Origin: Dillenia suffruticosa
Taxonomy: Eukaryota; Streptophyta; Magnoliopsida; Dilleniales; Dilleniaceae
Length of the DNA: 64,000 nucleotides
NCBI GenBank assembly: GCA_033439265.1
Contig: JAVTVX010000010.1
Span: 15,469,490-15,533,489 of the forward strand
Direction: 5' to 3'
A program made the translations under genes and the position numbers. This document shows, piece by piece, positions 1 to 10,849 of this stretch; position 1 is the stretch's first letter; every line of letters starts with the position of its first letter. The notes beneath the pieces are model-generated. The model worked only from the letters and a program-made list of their open reading frames with translations, made no database searches and was not told where the DNA came from.

Positions 1-693
1 TTGGAATCCACGATAAACCGGTGAGCATTCTTGTACACATCAAAATATACCTCAATTTTCTGTAAGTAGGTGTTTTCTTATTTTCTTGGACTCGGGCAGG
101 TGGGATTGTTGAATGTGGATGGCTACTATAACTCTTTGCTCTCATTCATTGACAAAGCCGTAGAAGAGGGCTTTATTAGTCCTAGTGCTCGCCATATCAT
201 TGTCTCCGCACCCACCGCCAAAGAGTTGGTCAAGAAATTGGAGGTAAACAAAATTTCTTCCTTCCAGGAAATAACCTCAAACAAAACTAATTCAAGTCCA
301 AACAACCCACCAGCTGGGTGGCGAAGCTAAGCGGACAGGGGTTCTCCCCTCAAAAATAATAATACTTGGTGTTATTTTAGTTGATATTATTAAAAATTTT
401 AAAAATACCACTCAAATTCAGAAAATATATATTATTAAAAATATTAAAAATATTATTTATTTCAAAAAATTATAATATCTATCCCTTACTACTTAAATAT
501 TGCATTTTATCTGTTTAATATAAATTTATGGGTTTGCTCCTTTGGGAGTTTGATGATTTTCATTCTTTGTGCTTTATGGCATGGCATAATACACATGCAG
601 GAGTATTTTCCGCGGCACGAGAGAGTGGCTTCCAAGTCAAGTTGGGAAATGGAGCAACTAGGCTACACTCCAGTATGTGACATCTCAAGATGA
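1..693 (+). CDS. LOG: LOG-type cytokinin riboside 5'-monophosphate phosphoribohydrolase, C-terminal part (5' end outside window)
   Basis: Cytosolic enzyme that releases active free-base cytokinin from its riboside monophosphate. The window opens inside the gene. Exons seen are 1-20 (reads GIHDKP), 100-243 (begins [18 protein letters not shown] and ends KELVKKLE) and 601-693 (begins [12 protein letters not shown] and ends [15 protein letters not shown], stop TGA at 691-693). Introns 21-99 and 244-600 have GT-AG ends and splice in frame. The [19 protein letters not shown] and final WEMEQLGY strings are typical of plant LOG proteins. The catalytic PGGxGTxxE motif would lie upstream of the window and cannot be checked. 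A contiguous reading of exon 100-243 runs through the donor site to a stop at 330, but this read-through is an artefact because the family C-terminus is recovered at 601-693. Family assignment is very secure; the particular paralogue (LOG1-like) is inferred from synteny. Confidence 0.93.
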
Positions 694-1170
694 ACCACCA
701 CAAAACCCTAATGTGGGTGCAGCGCACCAAATTGACATCATCAAAAGACAGAACACTGCCATTTTCTTTGTGGAATTCCAAGAAACCACTGATCTCACAA
801 GACCCATGACCGGATACTTCCTCTTTTTCTTTCGTAAACAAAAACCTACAAGGAAATGTAGCTTCAGTGTCAGCTTTGGCTATTCCTATTCAGTCAAAAT
901 TCTAGTTTCCACTTGATGCTTCAATGTTGGATTTTGTATTTATACCCACCGATTGCAGACATCAAACGTTAACCTATAAGACTACATTGTTACAACTATG
1001 TCGTTACGCTTGCAAAAAGCATATCTAAAATTTTTCAAATTTATAAAAGCTATCATGCATGCTTAGAACTTGAAATACTTCTAGTAATGGATTTATCCTA
1101 ACATAAACACCCAAAAAAAAAAACCAGTTTTCTCCTCCCCAAAAAAAACCTACATTATAATGTTCCTCTT

Positions 1171-1385
1171 TTTTTTTTTTTTTTTTTTGGTACCATGACT
1201 AGGCCACCAACCCAGTATTCGAAAATTTGTCTCAACTAATCTGGATTGACAGTTTGCTAAGCCTAATTGAGGAGGCAGGTCTCCCGGCGCTGATTTTTCC
1301 GTTCCCATGGGAATCGAACTCCCAATCATGGTTAAGGAACGTCAGTTTCCAAACCAATTGATCCATCAGACATTGATTGACGTTG
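1171..1385 (-). mobile_element. tRNA-derived SINE, minus strand
   Basis: Read on the minus strand, the element starts near 1385. It shows an A-box-like TGGATCAATTGG followed by a clear B box, GAGTTCGATTCCC (RNA polymerase III internal promoter pattern GGTTCGANTCC). It ends in GGTACC plus a poly(A) tract, seen as the T run at 1171-1188. A-rich flanks (AAAAAGAATCAAC on one side, AAAAAGAGGAAC on the other) could be diverged target-site duplications. A, B box and poly(A) in the right order make this the best-preserved SINE in the window; the family name is unknown to me. Confidence 0.7.
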
Positions 1386-2291
1386 ATTCTTTTTTTTTTT
1401 ATTTTACATACGTAAAAAATTCGAATTTAGGGATTGTAACCAAAAATGAGATAGATTTTGAAGTATGAAAAAGGGGTCTAGCCCTAGAGTTATGTCCATC
1501 TCCATGACCATATGAAAGGCCTTGAAAGTGAAGATAAGCTATTTAGGTGCTCCTCCACTTACATTTCTCGCGTATACCAAATTGTGTAGAGACTTCAAAC
1601 AAAATAAAATGGAGACAAACCAAACAAACAGAACGTACACCAAATTTGAGCACATGGACATGAAGAGACCCAGAACAAAATCCTCAAGATTTGTTCTGCC
1701 TTTTTTTCTTTTTTCATCTTCTACGGTTAGGTATTCTAATACTAGTACACCAACTTGGTTTGAGGCTTACGTGGCCTCCACTTGAGCCGGTCAAAAGTTG
1801 GATAGCCTGTTGAATTGCAAAGAAGGCGTTCAGAGTTGACAATTTGTTTTGGGCTTTGACTACTTCGAAGGTACCCTAATTGTTTTTTTTTTTTAATATA
1901 AAGATTTGACTCCAGAATTTTCGAGATGAAAAAAAAGAATTATGATTATTAATCTATCTCTTTGAGAATAATACCCTAGACAAAGAAAACTACTATGTCT
2001 ACGGCTTCCGATTGCTTGGTCCTAAATTAGTCCTAAATTCAATTGGGCATCAAACATGAAATTGAAATATTATATATATATTTGTTAAATATAAATAATA
2101 GAGACTCAGATTTCGATTATTGGTGTTTAAGACCCATGTGCCTATCTCACGTGCACAAATTACAACTCTAAACTGATTCAAATTGCTTAAACTTTTTTAG
2201 CATTATGCGATAAATATTTATTAAATATTTTATTTCGGTAAAACTCTTAATCCTTTGAAATTTTCAAGCCAGTAAGACATACCTTATAGTA

Positions 2292-2495
2292 AGTTTGGTT
2301 GGGATATGAAGTGGGAGGAAAAAACTAAAAAAAGTAAATATGGGGTGAAATAGAAGAATACTTTCATTTGATTCAGAGTAAAAAGTGGGATAAAAGTAAA
2401 AAGAGATGAAATAGCACTTCCTCCGTGGGATAAATATAGGGAAATTAATATTCATTTCATTCCCCTCCCTCTCCACTTTTCATTCCAACCAAATG
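2292..2495. mobile_element. Candidate MITE with about 26-bp terminal inverted repeats
   Basis: The left end at 2294 reads TTTGGTTGGGATATGAAG. The reverse complement of the right end near 2468-2493 reads TTTGGTTGGAATGAAAAG, followed in both arms by a TGG/GAGG tail, so the arms match over roughly 26 bp with a few differences. The internal sequence has no coding capacity. A further related end (CCAAACATACCCTTA near 2645-2659) suggests a nested or tandem copy. No convincing target-site duplication was found, so the superfamily is uncertain (hAT-like is a guess). Confidence 0.5.
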
Positions 2496-3468
2496 AGATG
2501 AGAGAAAGTAATACTTTTTTTTTTCTTCCACTCCTACTAAACAATAAAAGAAATTATATTTAAATTTTTTTTTAGGTGAAGTAAATCTCCCCCTTCCTTT
2601 CCCTTCCCCATCCCCTTTCCCATCCCTCTCCCCTTCCTTGCGCCAAACATACCCTTAGTGTGTGAGCAGATAAAAATATGGGGTGTCCCTGAAGTGTTCA
2701 AATTCTTCAACTAAATTACAAATGGATAAAATCTGATAATTAACAGATTTAGTAACTTTTCTAAAAGAAGTGAGTTATTGTTCTAATAATAAATAAAATA
2801 AAAATTAGTATTAAAAATTGGAGCTATATTAATAAGTAATTTACTCAAAAAAAAAAGAGTGATAGAAGTAATATTCATTGGTGTGACCTCGGATGTAATA
2901 TGTGCAAAGAAGTGAGAAGGATTTGAAAGGGAAAAAAAACGAATATTATAAGGATGGTAAATTTTAGACCTATATAATTATAATAATTCTTAACATATAA
3001 TTATTAAATAAATCACAATTATTACAATTTGAATATACTTTATTAATAAATACACGTCTTCTTATCTAATACTTAGTAGTAGCTAGGAAATAATAGCAAT
3101 AGATAGAGTCTTAGCAGGAGGAGAAGGGTCATTTATGGTCATAATTTTAGATTTAATAATAGTCAAAAGATAAATATAGCTGATATTGAAAATGCTGCAA
3201 TTATATGATTTTATTTTATATGGGCAATAATTATATCCTAAATTGAATATGTTATTTATAATAATTCTGTTTGGATCCCTCTCTACATTTTTTCAACAAA
3301 CAATATTTTCTTAAAAAAAATAATTATTCTTAATTTTGGTATTTTTTTTTTAAAAAAAAAGATGGATAGAGAAATTCCTTGCATGAATAATAAAAATCTC
3401 TCTCCCTCACCATATTCAACTCTTTCCATCCACACACATTAATCAAATTAATCTCATAAGTTCGGACA

Positions 3469-3500
3469 AAAATAAAATAAAATAAAATAAAATAAAAATG
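3469..3500. repeat. AAAAT pentanucleotide microsatellite
   Basis: About six tandem AAAAT/AAATA units lie in AT-rich spacer. No function is apparent. Confidence 0.8.
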
Positions 3501-4009
3501 TGCTTCTCTTGCTTGATGATTATTACGAGTTTGATATTGGAATTTAACAACGCGCCATTGTTGTTCAAATTTTTATTATTCTTGATCTCCATTATCGATG
3601 GATTCGAGATTTTTCAAGGTTCTATTCAAGAGGTTTAGACAATTTGTGACCAATCATATTCAAGATTATTATTTTTGTATGAAGCACCCAAAAATAATTT
3701 CTTCATTGTTTAATTAAAATTATTGCAAACATTTTCAAAATTGGTATTGTTGCAGGAAATTATGCAAAATAGGCATTGTATGTTTTCCCGGCCTATGTAT
3801 TTCAAGCTTATATACAACCTCTTGAACAGTTTATCAACCATTTATTCAAAACTTTATAATGATGGTTTTGTCTATATACGAAATAAAAATGTAATCAAGT
3901 GATGAAAAGAAATAAGGAATACAAAAAAAAAAAAAACGAAGTAAAAATAATTCTGAACAAAATTCACGGTGTGGACGTCATTTCATTTCAATTCCATTTG
4001 TTTTTTTTT

Positions 4010-4190
4010 ACACCTTGACATTTTTGTATATGAGGTTTCACCCCGACTAATCCGAAATTGACTTGACTATCGGGTCTTATTTAAGGAGGAGATCTTTTAA
4101 TATTATTTTTTTCGTATCTAGTGAGAGTTAAACTCCTGACCTAGTTAAAGGATAAAAGTATTATTTTCATCTACGTCAATAAACGTATGT
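4010..4190 (-). mobile_element. Decayed SINE-like copy
   Basis: This shares, in the same order, motifs with the better copy at 1171-1385: CGACTAATCCG, then a TTAAGGAGG block, then the inverted B-box-like GTTAAACTCCTGACC, then ATCTACGTCAAT. The A box is not clearly recognisable. Interpretation as an old minus-strand copy is inference. Confidence 0.4.
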
Positions 4191-4794
4191 ATTTCATTTT
4201 AATTCCATTTGTGCCAATAAATGTAGGACTATTGTAATAGTGTCGGCAAAACTCTATTTCGGACTTTGGATTGGAGAGCTTGAGAAATTAGAGAAGCGTG
4301 TGAGCATCTTGTTTGCTTTCTACAATTCAAGCTCTCTTAGTGCACCCCACTAATCTTAGAGAGAGAGATAGGGTAGAAGAAGAAGAAGAAGATTTTTATT
4401 TTTCACCTGCATGGTAAGTATTTTCTCCTACTTTATTGAATATTTTTCTTCTATGGTTCATCTTTCATATTGGGCATATCTTACTATTTATTATTATTCG
4501 TTTCAGTTGCCATGCACACTATTTGTTGCTCTTTCTTTGTCGATTGGAGGGGTTTTGCCTTTTTTTTTTTTAATTATTATTATTGTTATTTTTTTCTATT
4601 AGGGGATAATGGCATTTTTGAATCCTTACTACGGTTAGACCAAATCATTTGTAATAATAATAATACTTTCTTATCATTCACAATTAAATTTCATTTTTTC
4701 TAATTCCATATTTTTTAATGGTGGATGGGATGGGCACAGCTCAGTTTTTATACATTGCATTGCTCTATTTTCAATTTTCTTTTTTTTTTCTTTT

Positions 4795-4990
4795 TGTGTA
4801 AGTGTATATTTATTTTTGATCGATATTCGGATTTAACTTGATTAATTCAACCAAGTATTATGGGTCTCATGAAGGGATTGACTCTCTCAATATCTATTTT
4901 TCTATTTTTAAGATTAAAACTCGAGATTTTGATCAATAGGATATAATGTCCAATCACTACACCCATAGATCTATTGGTTGGTGCTCTATT
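4795..4990 (-). mobile_element. Decayed SINE-like copy
   Basis: The region carries the motif order GATATTCGGATTTAACTTG, GGGTCTCATGAAGGGATTG, then AAAACTCGAGATTTTGATC and a CACTACACCCATAGATC end. Its reverse complement resembles the plus-strand copies near 29875-30030 and 61005-61150 (AGAGAGTCAA block followed by an AAATCCGAAT block). It is too diverged to define boundaries. Confidence 0.4.
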
Positions 4991-7323
4991 TTCAATTTCG
5001 TCCATTGATTTATTTATTATAAAAATATGAACTTAATATAAATAGAAATAGTTTGGACGTTAGTATATCAAGTAGACTCATAAGTCTTTTATTGAAAAAA
5101 AAAATTAGAAAATAATATAGAAACATAATTAGGGGTGTGTTGAAGGCATGTGCCTGCATGTGGACATAATAGAGCAATGAACCGACTCAATAAATGGAAT
5201 TGCTCGAGTCCTTCCAGCATCATGCCAATGTAGTTTTATATAAGAATTTTTCGAACCAAATTTAAAAGAAAAATAATTATAATAATAATGTTATATATTA
5301 ATAATCAAATAAAAAAAGTAATATATAAGGAATTGTCATGGGTTTATACCCTTAGCAATTTACTTAAATACCCCTTTCTTGGAAGCTGAACTATTTATTC
5401 AGGTAAAAATTGTTTATACGAGTCTATATTGCTTCATCCCCAAAGGCTGGAAATCTTAATTAATGGGATCTTGTATAATTATATCCTACATTTACATATT
5501 TATAAAATAATTTTATTTCCTAGACTATTTTTTTTTTCTTGGTGAAAGAGTCGGGTGAAATTCCAATCTAAGCTTCCAGACCTATGCGTTAACCATGCAA
5601 TCTGCACAAAACTTGCAACTTGCTCTCCTTTCTTGGTCCATTATCGGGTTGGAGAGGTTGCTAGATAGAGGCTACACTAGATAACCTTCTTCTTCTTCTC
5701 CTTATTTATATAATCTCTGAAAGTTGACCATACGAAATCTTTAGCACTGCGTAGGGTTTCAAATTCAACAAATAAATTATGTAGAAGGCAACTGATAGTT
5801 GATCCATGAATCCTTGCCTGAAAAAGCCTTGCTTAACGTTGCTAGCTAGTGTTCTTTACACTTTTTTATTGAAAATTTTATTTTATAAAATTAAATTTAT
5901 CGGGTCAGTATAAGAGACCTTGAGTAAATCCTAATTTGTAACAAAAATTATAGTATTTGAGGGCAGATAAAAATAAGAAAAATGCAAATAACAATTTCTT
6001 TGTCACGAAATTCAATAACCAAAGAATAATTTTACTGAACCAACGTTAACTTATACCTTAACATCTAATACATTCAACAAAATATTAAAAAAAAAAATCC
6101 AGTTTCTTTGCAAAAATTGCTGACTTTTGAGCTGTAGTGGCAACTCCCCTGAAATGAACAGACTTGACACAGAGGCAGAAAAGAATGTTAAAGTGTTCGC
6201 ATATTTTCATTCCTAGAAATTTTTTCTTGGAAAAGAAACCAAATTCCCCATTTGGTATTTTGCCTCTGAAAGCAAAAAATCCAAGATGGGGTTCATGCAT
6301 TATTCAACTCGGCCTAAGAATTTTGGCGTAAAGGCATTAGCATAAGGTTGCTACCTACGTTAATTTATCTTTTCACATCTCAAACAAAGTCAACTCTTTT
6401 TTTTTTTTTTGGCCGAAATACCATCGCTTTTCTGTATTTATACGTCGCTTCTCTCTATACCCATTTAAAGCCATTGTGTTTGCACCGATTCAAGTTCATT
6501 TCAGTTAAGTATTTTCTAGATTTTTACCATTTCTTTTTTGTTTTAATAACTTGTTATTATTGGACTTGTTTGATGGCATAAAATCTTATTTTGGGAAATG
6601 GGTTTGACGAATTTTGGCTTTTGGGCCATTTTTCTTCAATGTTTATGAAATCTAAGTTTCACAGCTCGTGGTGTTTTCTTGAGTTAATTGCAAATGTATG
6701 AAACCTCAGATTTTTAGTATTACTTGAGTGTTACATAAATGCAAATTAATTTCATTTATGTTTTTACTTTGACTGGAAAAAAAAGGATGGAAAAAGGAAA
6801 GGGGGATATTTACAATGACAAAAAACGCAGGTAGAAGCCCTTTTTTGACAGCAGCTAAAAAGGCTTTTGAAAGCGTGTGGTCAGTGCTAATGTTGGTGCA
6901 AGGTGGGGTGAGAGCAACGCGTTATATACCATATTTTTATATGCGTTTATGCATGTGACCCTTTGGAAACATTTCTCATGGGAGGAGGAGGAGGACGACT
7001 CCATCCACCACACTTTTTAGATATGTATATTAATAATAGATAACTTTGACAAGACTACATTATAATTTTTTATTATACAAATAATAGTAAACCCCCCCCC
7101 TCTCTAACAAGACACGTTCAAGCTTCTTCTTTACGACCTTCTTCTCCTTTGTATTGCTTCTTTACCAAACACGTTCACCCAATTTGCTTCTAATTGGGTT
7201 GAGAGATTTATAAATAGATATACATTTTATTAACACATACATATATATATACTTGCCTTTCAGGGGTTGGGTTGAGGTGTTTTTATCCATATCCTTGTAG
7301 GTTGAGAAAATCCGTCTCCTCAA

Positions 7324-10300
7324 ATGCGGAAAATGGATCTGGTTCGGAATCCTACAATGAGAAATGGTGATTTTTTGGAAGGGATGATAAGCGACTATGT
7401 GAACGGAAAATGCAAGATAAGACCACCCCAGAAGAGTTCCTCAGCTAGGCTTATCACTGCACTTACTTGTCTACAATTTACCTTCGCAATTTATGCCACT
7501 TTCCTTCTCTACTACATGAGTCCTGCAATAGACTTGAGATCCAAACCAGACTTTTCATGGGCTACTCGAATTGCACAGCATTGGAAGCATATGATAATCA
7601 CACCTCATGTGGTTAATCATTACCGGGAGTCTAATTCCCTCGTTCTTGCGACACCCTCCCAGGTTTGCGAGCAAGAGAAGATTGATTTTGTGCAGAAGAA
7701 GTCTAATGATGCTCAGATGATCAAGTTGAAGAGGGAACTCTATGATGAGGTACTAGAGTTCCAGAAAAAATCTTTTGGGACCGAAACGCTAGCTGAGTTA
7801 ATGGCTATGAAGTCTAAGTGGGATTTGAAAGGTCCCATTACTCCAAAAATCACAGTCATTCTAAACCATTTCAAGAGAAAAACACTTTGTGCACAACTCG
7901 ATTCTCTACTCCAACAAACGCTTCCCTTCCACCATGTTTGGGTGCTCTCTTTTGGGAGCCCAAATGAGCTCTCACTGAAGAAAATTGTAGACAGCTATAA
8001 TAATTCAAGGATCAGCTTCATTAGCTCAAGCTATGATTTCAAGTACTATGGAAGGTTTCAGATGGCTTTACAAACAGAGGCTGATCTCGTATATATTGTC
8101 GATGATGACATGATTCCAGGAAAGAAAATGCTACAGATTTTGTCTCATGTAGCCGGGACTGACAAGTATAAGAATTCAGTTTTGGGCAGTATCGGAAGGA
8201 TTTTGCCTTTTAGGCAAAAGGACCTCACATTCCCTAGCTATAGAAAATTTCGGTCTAAGGAAGCGGGGCTATATTTACCGGACCCTGCTTATGACATAAC
8301 GGTTGATCGCATCGTGCAGGTGGATTTCCTTTCCAGCTCATGGTTCCTATCTGCAGAGCTTGTTAAGACCCTTTTCATTGAAACCCCCTTCACTTTTGCG
8401 ACAGGTGAAGATCTGCACCTCAGGTAATTGTCTAAACTTGTCAGGCTTTACAGTTTTGCATCAAGCACTTGTTTATGGATGAAATTAGTATTTGTTTGAC
8501 CTCAGAAACTTAAATAATTTTTGAGTTGGTCACCTGTTCAATTATTTATAAATTTGGAGAGAAAACTGTAGCTAACATACACTTATCAACAAAATTGTTG
8601 TTGATATACTCGAATCAAGCTAGTACTAATAGTTTATTGTTTGTTCATACAATATAATTATGTATATAGTGTAACACAGCATATTAGCTGCTAATCAAAA
8701 ACTTAATTGGTTCTTCATATGAACTTTCTCCTGAAGAATCTTACTAGATTAATATTTAATATTGATTGGTCCAAAGCATCCATGGTTTTATGCGTCATCT
8801 AGGTTTGTTTATGAGGAGAGTGCAAAATTAGGTGCAAATGCCAAATCCAATTTAGAAATTTCAGATGTCACTATGAGCAGGTGACTTTTTTAGGCAGTGC
8901 TCCATTTTGCAAGTGGCATTTTAACTTTCAATCTTCCATCATCATACAGTACAAAACACGGGATCGTTGACCTATGCACATAAAGGTCTTAACTAGTATC
9001 TGCCTAGAATATTTCTTAGGTGGGATCAAAATCGACCATGTAGGAAAGAAGTCTAATCCTTGGTTACAATTTCTTGCAGCTATCAGCTTCAAAAGTACAG
9101 AGGTGCCCGTTCATTTGTACTTCCTGTGGATCCAAATGACGAGGAAACATGGGGTGATAGTGAACACAGGCTTGCTTATGTGTCTGAAACCACCGTGATC
9201 TTCAAAGATGTTGTTCAAGTTCGAGATGATCAGTGGTGGAAAACACTTTCTAGTGGTTACATCACTCAGTGGGCTGCAATGTATCCTCAGAAAATAGATG
9301 CACTGTTTTATGCCCATTCCATAGATGAAGTTAAGGCTCTCACACCACTTATTGAAAAATTTAGATCCACTGTTGGGAAAAAGGCTTACATTGCTGTTTC
9401 TGGAGGCACTTTCTGCCCTTGTGAAGATGCTGCAACGGCTTTGAATTGGCCCAAGTCTGTTTGCAGGGAGAGAAGGTTCAAGATTTTTGATTTGGATGTT
9501 GGAGCTCTCTCGGGTATGTCAAATTCTGAAGTGCCAGTATTGCAAGCAGTGTATGCTAGCATGAAAGGACTGATCAAAATTCACAATCCGAGCATTGTGA
9601 TCACTGTATCAGACATAGACACCAATGTGAAGAAGGCTTTAAAAATGGCGGCGGAGAGTAATTCAAATAGCACAACCTTGGTACTTCTACCAAAGTCTTC
9701 GGTGTCAAAGGTTCTTTGGATGGCAGACCTAAGATCCACTGCATTGCCAAGTAAGAACTAAAGCAAACATTTCATTCTATGTGGTTAATTGATCTCTCGC
9801 GTCTAATGAATGCATTGATTCATGCAGATTGGAACAGAATGCGAGTATCTGTCAACATCATTACCCAGAATCGTGTGAAATCACTAAGAAGGCTTCTCGA
9901 TTCTCTGAAAAATGCCTACTATCTTGGGGATGAGATCCCCGTTAGCTTCAACATGGACAGCAGAGTCGATGAAGCGACAATAAAACTGGTAAGCACATTT
10001 GACTGGCCTCATGGCCCCAAAACACTGAGAAGAAGAATCATACAAGGAGGACTAATACGAGCTGTCAGTGAGAGTTGGTATCCTTCATCTGATGATGACT
10101 ATGGTCTCCTCCTTGAGGATGACATCGAAGTCTCTCCTTACTACTATCTATGGATCAAGTATGCCCTCTTAGCCTATCACTACGACCCAAACGTATCACT
10201 CCCAGAGCTGTCTTCAATCTCCCTCTACACTCCTCGATTGGTTGAAGTGGTTAGAGAAAGACCTAAATGGAATCCAACGGAGTTTTTCAAGCACATTCAT

Positions 10301-10849
10301 CCAAACACACCTTACCTCCATCAACTACCCTGCAGTTGGGGTGCAGTGTTCTTCCCTAAGCACTGGAAAGAATTTTATGTGTACATGCGCATGAGGTTCA
10401 CTGAAGATGCAAAGAAAAATCCGGTTCAGATTCCAAAGTCAAGAACGAATGGATGGCAAGCTTCGTGGAAGAAATTTTTGATAGACATGATGTACTTGAG
10501 AGGGTATGTCAGTCTTTATCCAAACTTTCCAAACCAGGCAAGCTTTTCTACTAATCATATGGAGCCCGGTGCACATATTAGTGCTAAGGACAACATTGTC
10601 AGGCACGACAAGGAGGATTTTGAAGTGCCATTGTTGAAAGAAGACTTTAGGACATATTTGCCTGGTGGGAAATTGCCTCCCGCATCGAAACTTCCATCAC
10701 TCAATCTGTTCAACCAGGCAGTGTCCTTGAAAGGACTTAAGGCAGCAGGGTCCAAGTTGGGGCAGGATGTGCTGAGATGCAACAATGGCACAGAGACAGT
10801 GGTGGTGGATCATGGCACAGGCTTGCCTAAACGTTGTGAAAAAATCTGA
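7324..10849 (+). CDS. Glycosyltransferase-like type II membrane protein (At5g12260-like), 930 aa
   Basis: Three exons: 7324-8423, 9080-9750 and 9828-10849. Phase is kept and they total 2793 nt, giving 930 residues. One hydrophobic anchor sits near the N-terminus (about residues 43-65, LITALTCLQFTFAIYATF), followed by a luminal-type body, as in Golgi glycosyltransferases. The first GT-A-like unit (about 175-370) starts KITVILNHFKRKTLCAQLDS and has a DxD-type motif, IVDDDM, with D260-D262. The C-terminal unit (from about 592) starts MRVSVNIITQNRVKSLRRLL and holds SDDDYGLLLEDDIEVSP (about 678-694), which resembles the EDD motif of GnT-I/GT13-type enzymes. The middle segment has no motif I can name. 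Donor substrate and acceptor are unknown. The start is the first ATG; the next in-frame ATG is 9 nt later. A splice-acceptor-like TTTCAG at 7258-7263 suggests a leader intron. Gene model strong; function only by analogy. Confidence 0.88.

Larger units (their letters stand above)
694..7260. other. AT-rich intergenic region between LOG and the glycosyltransferase gene
   Basis: I see no supportable gene here. The first 200-300 bases are presumably the LOG 3' UTR. The stretch holds a tRNA-derived SINE (1171-1385), a MITE-like foldback (about 2292-2495), an AAAAT pentamer run (3469-3500), two badly decayed SINE-like copies (about 4010-4190 and 4795-4990), an AGA run (4376-4392) and long homopolymer A/T tracts. 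Short open frames at 1522-1785, 4411-4703 and 6085-6300 have low-complexity or unrecognised translations. The last several hundred bases should include the promoter of the gene starting at 7324. Confidence 0.6.

Noticed and set aside
677..916. Open frame of 79 codons on the + strand just after LOG
   Set aside because: It overlaps the true LOG terminal exon (601-693) in another frame and continues into the 3' UTR; the translation is not recognisable.
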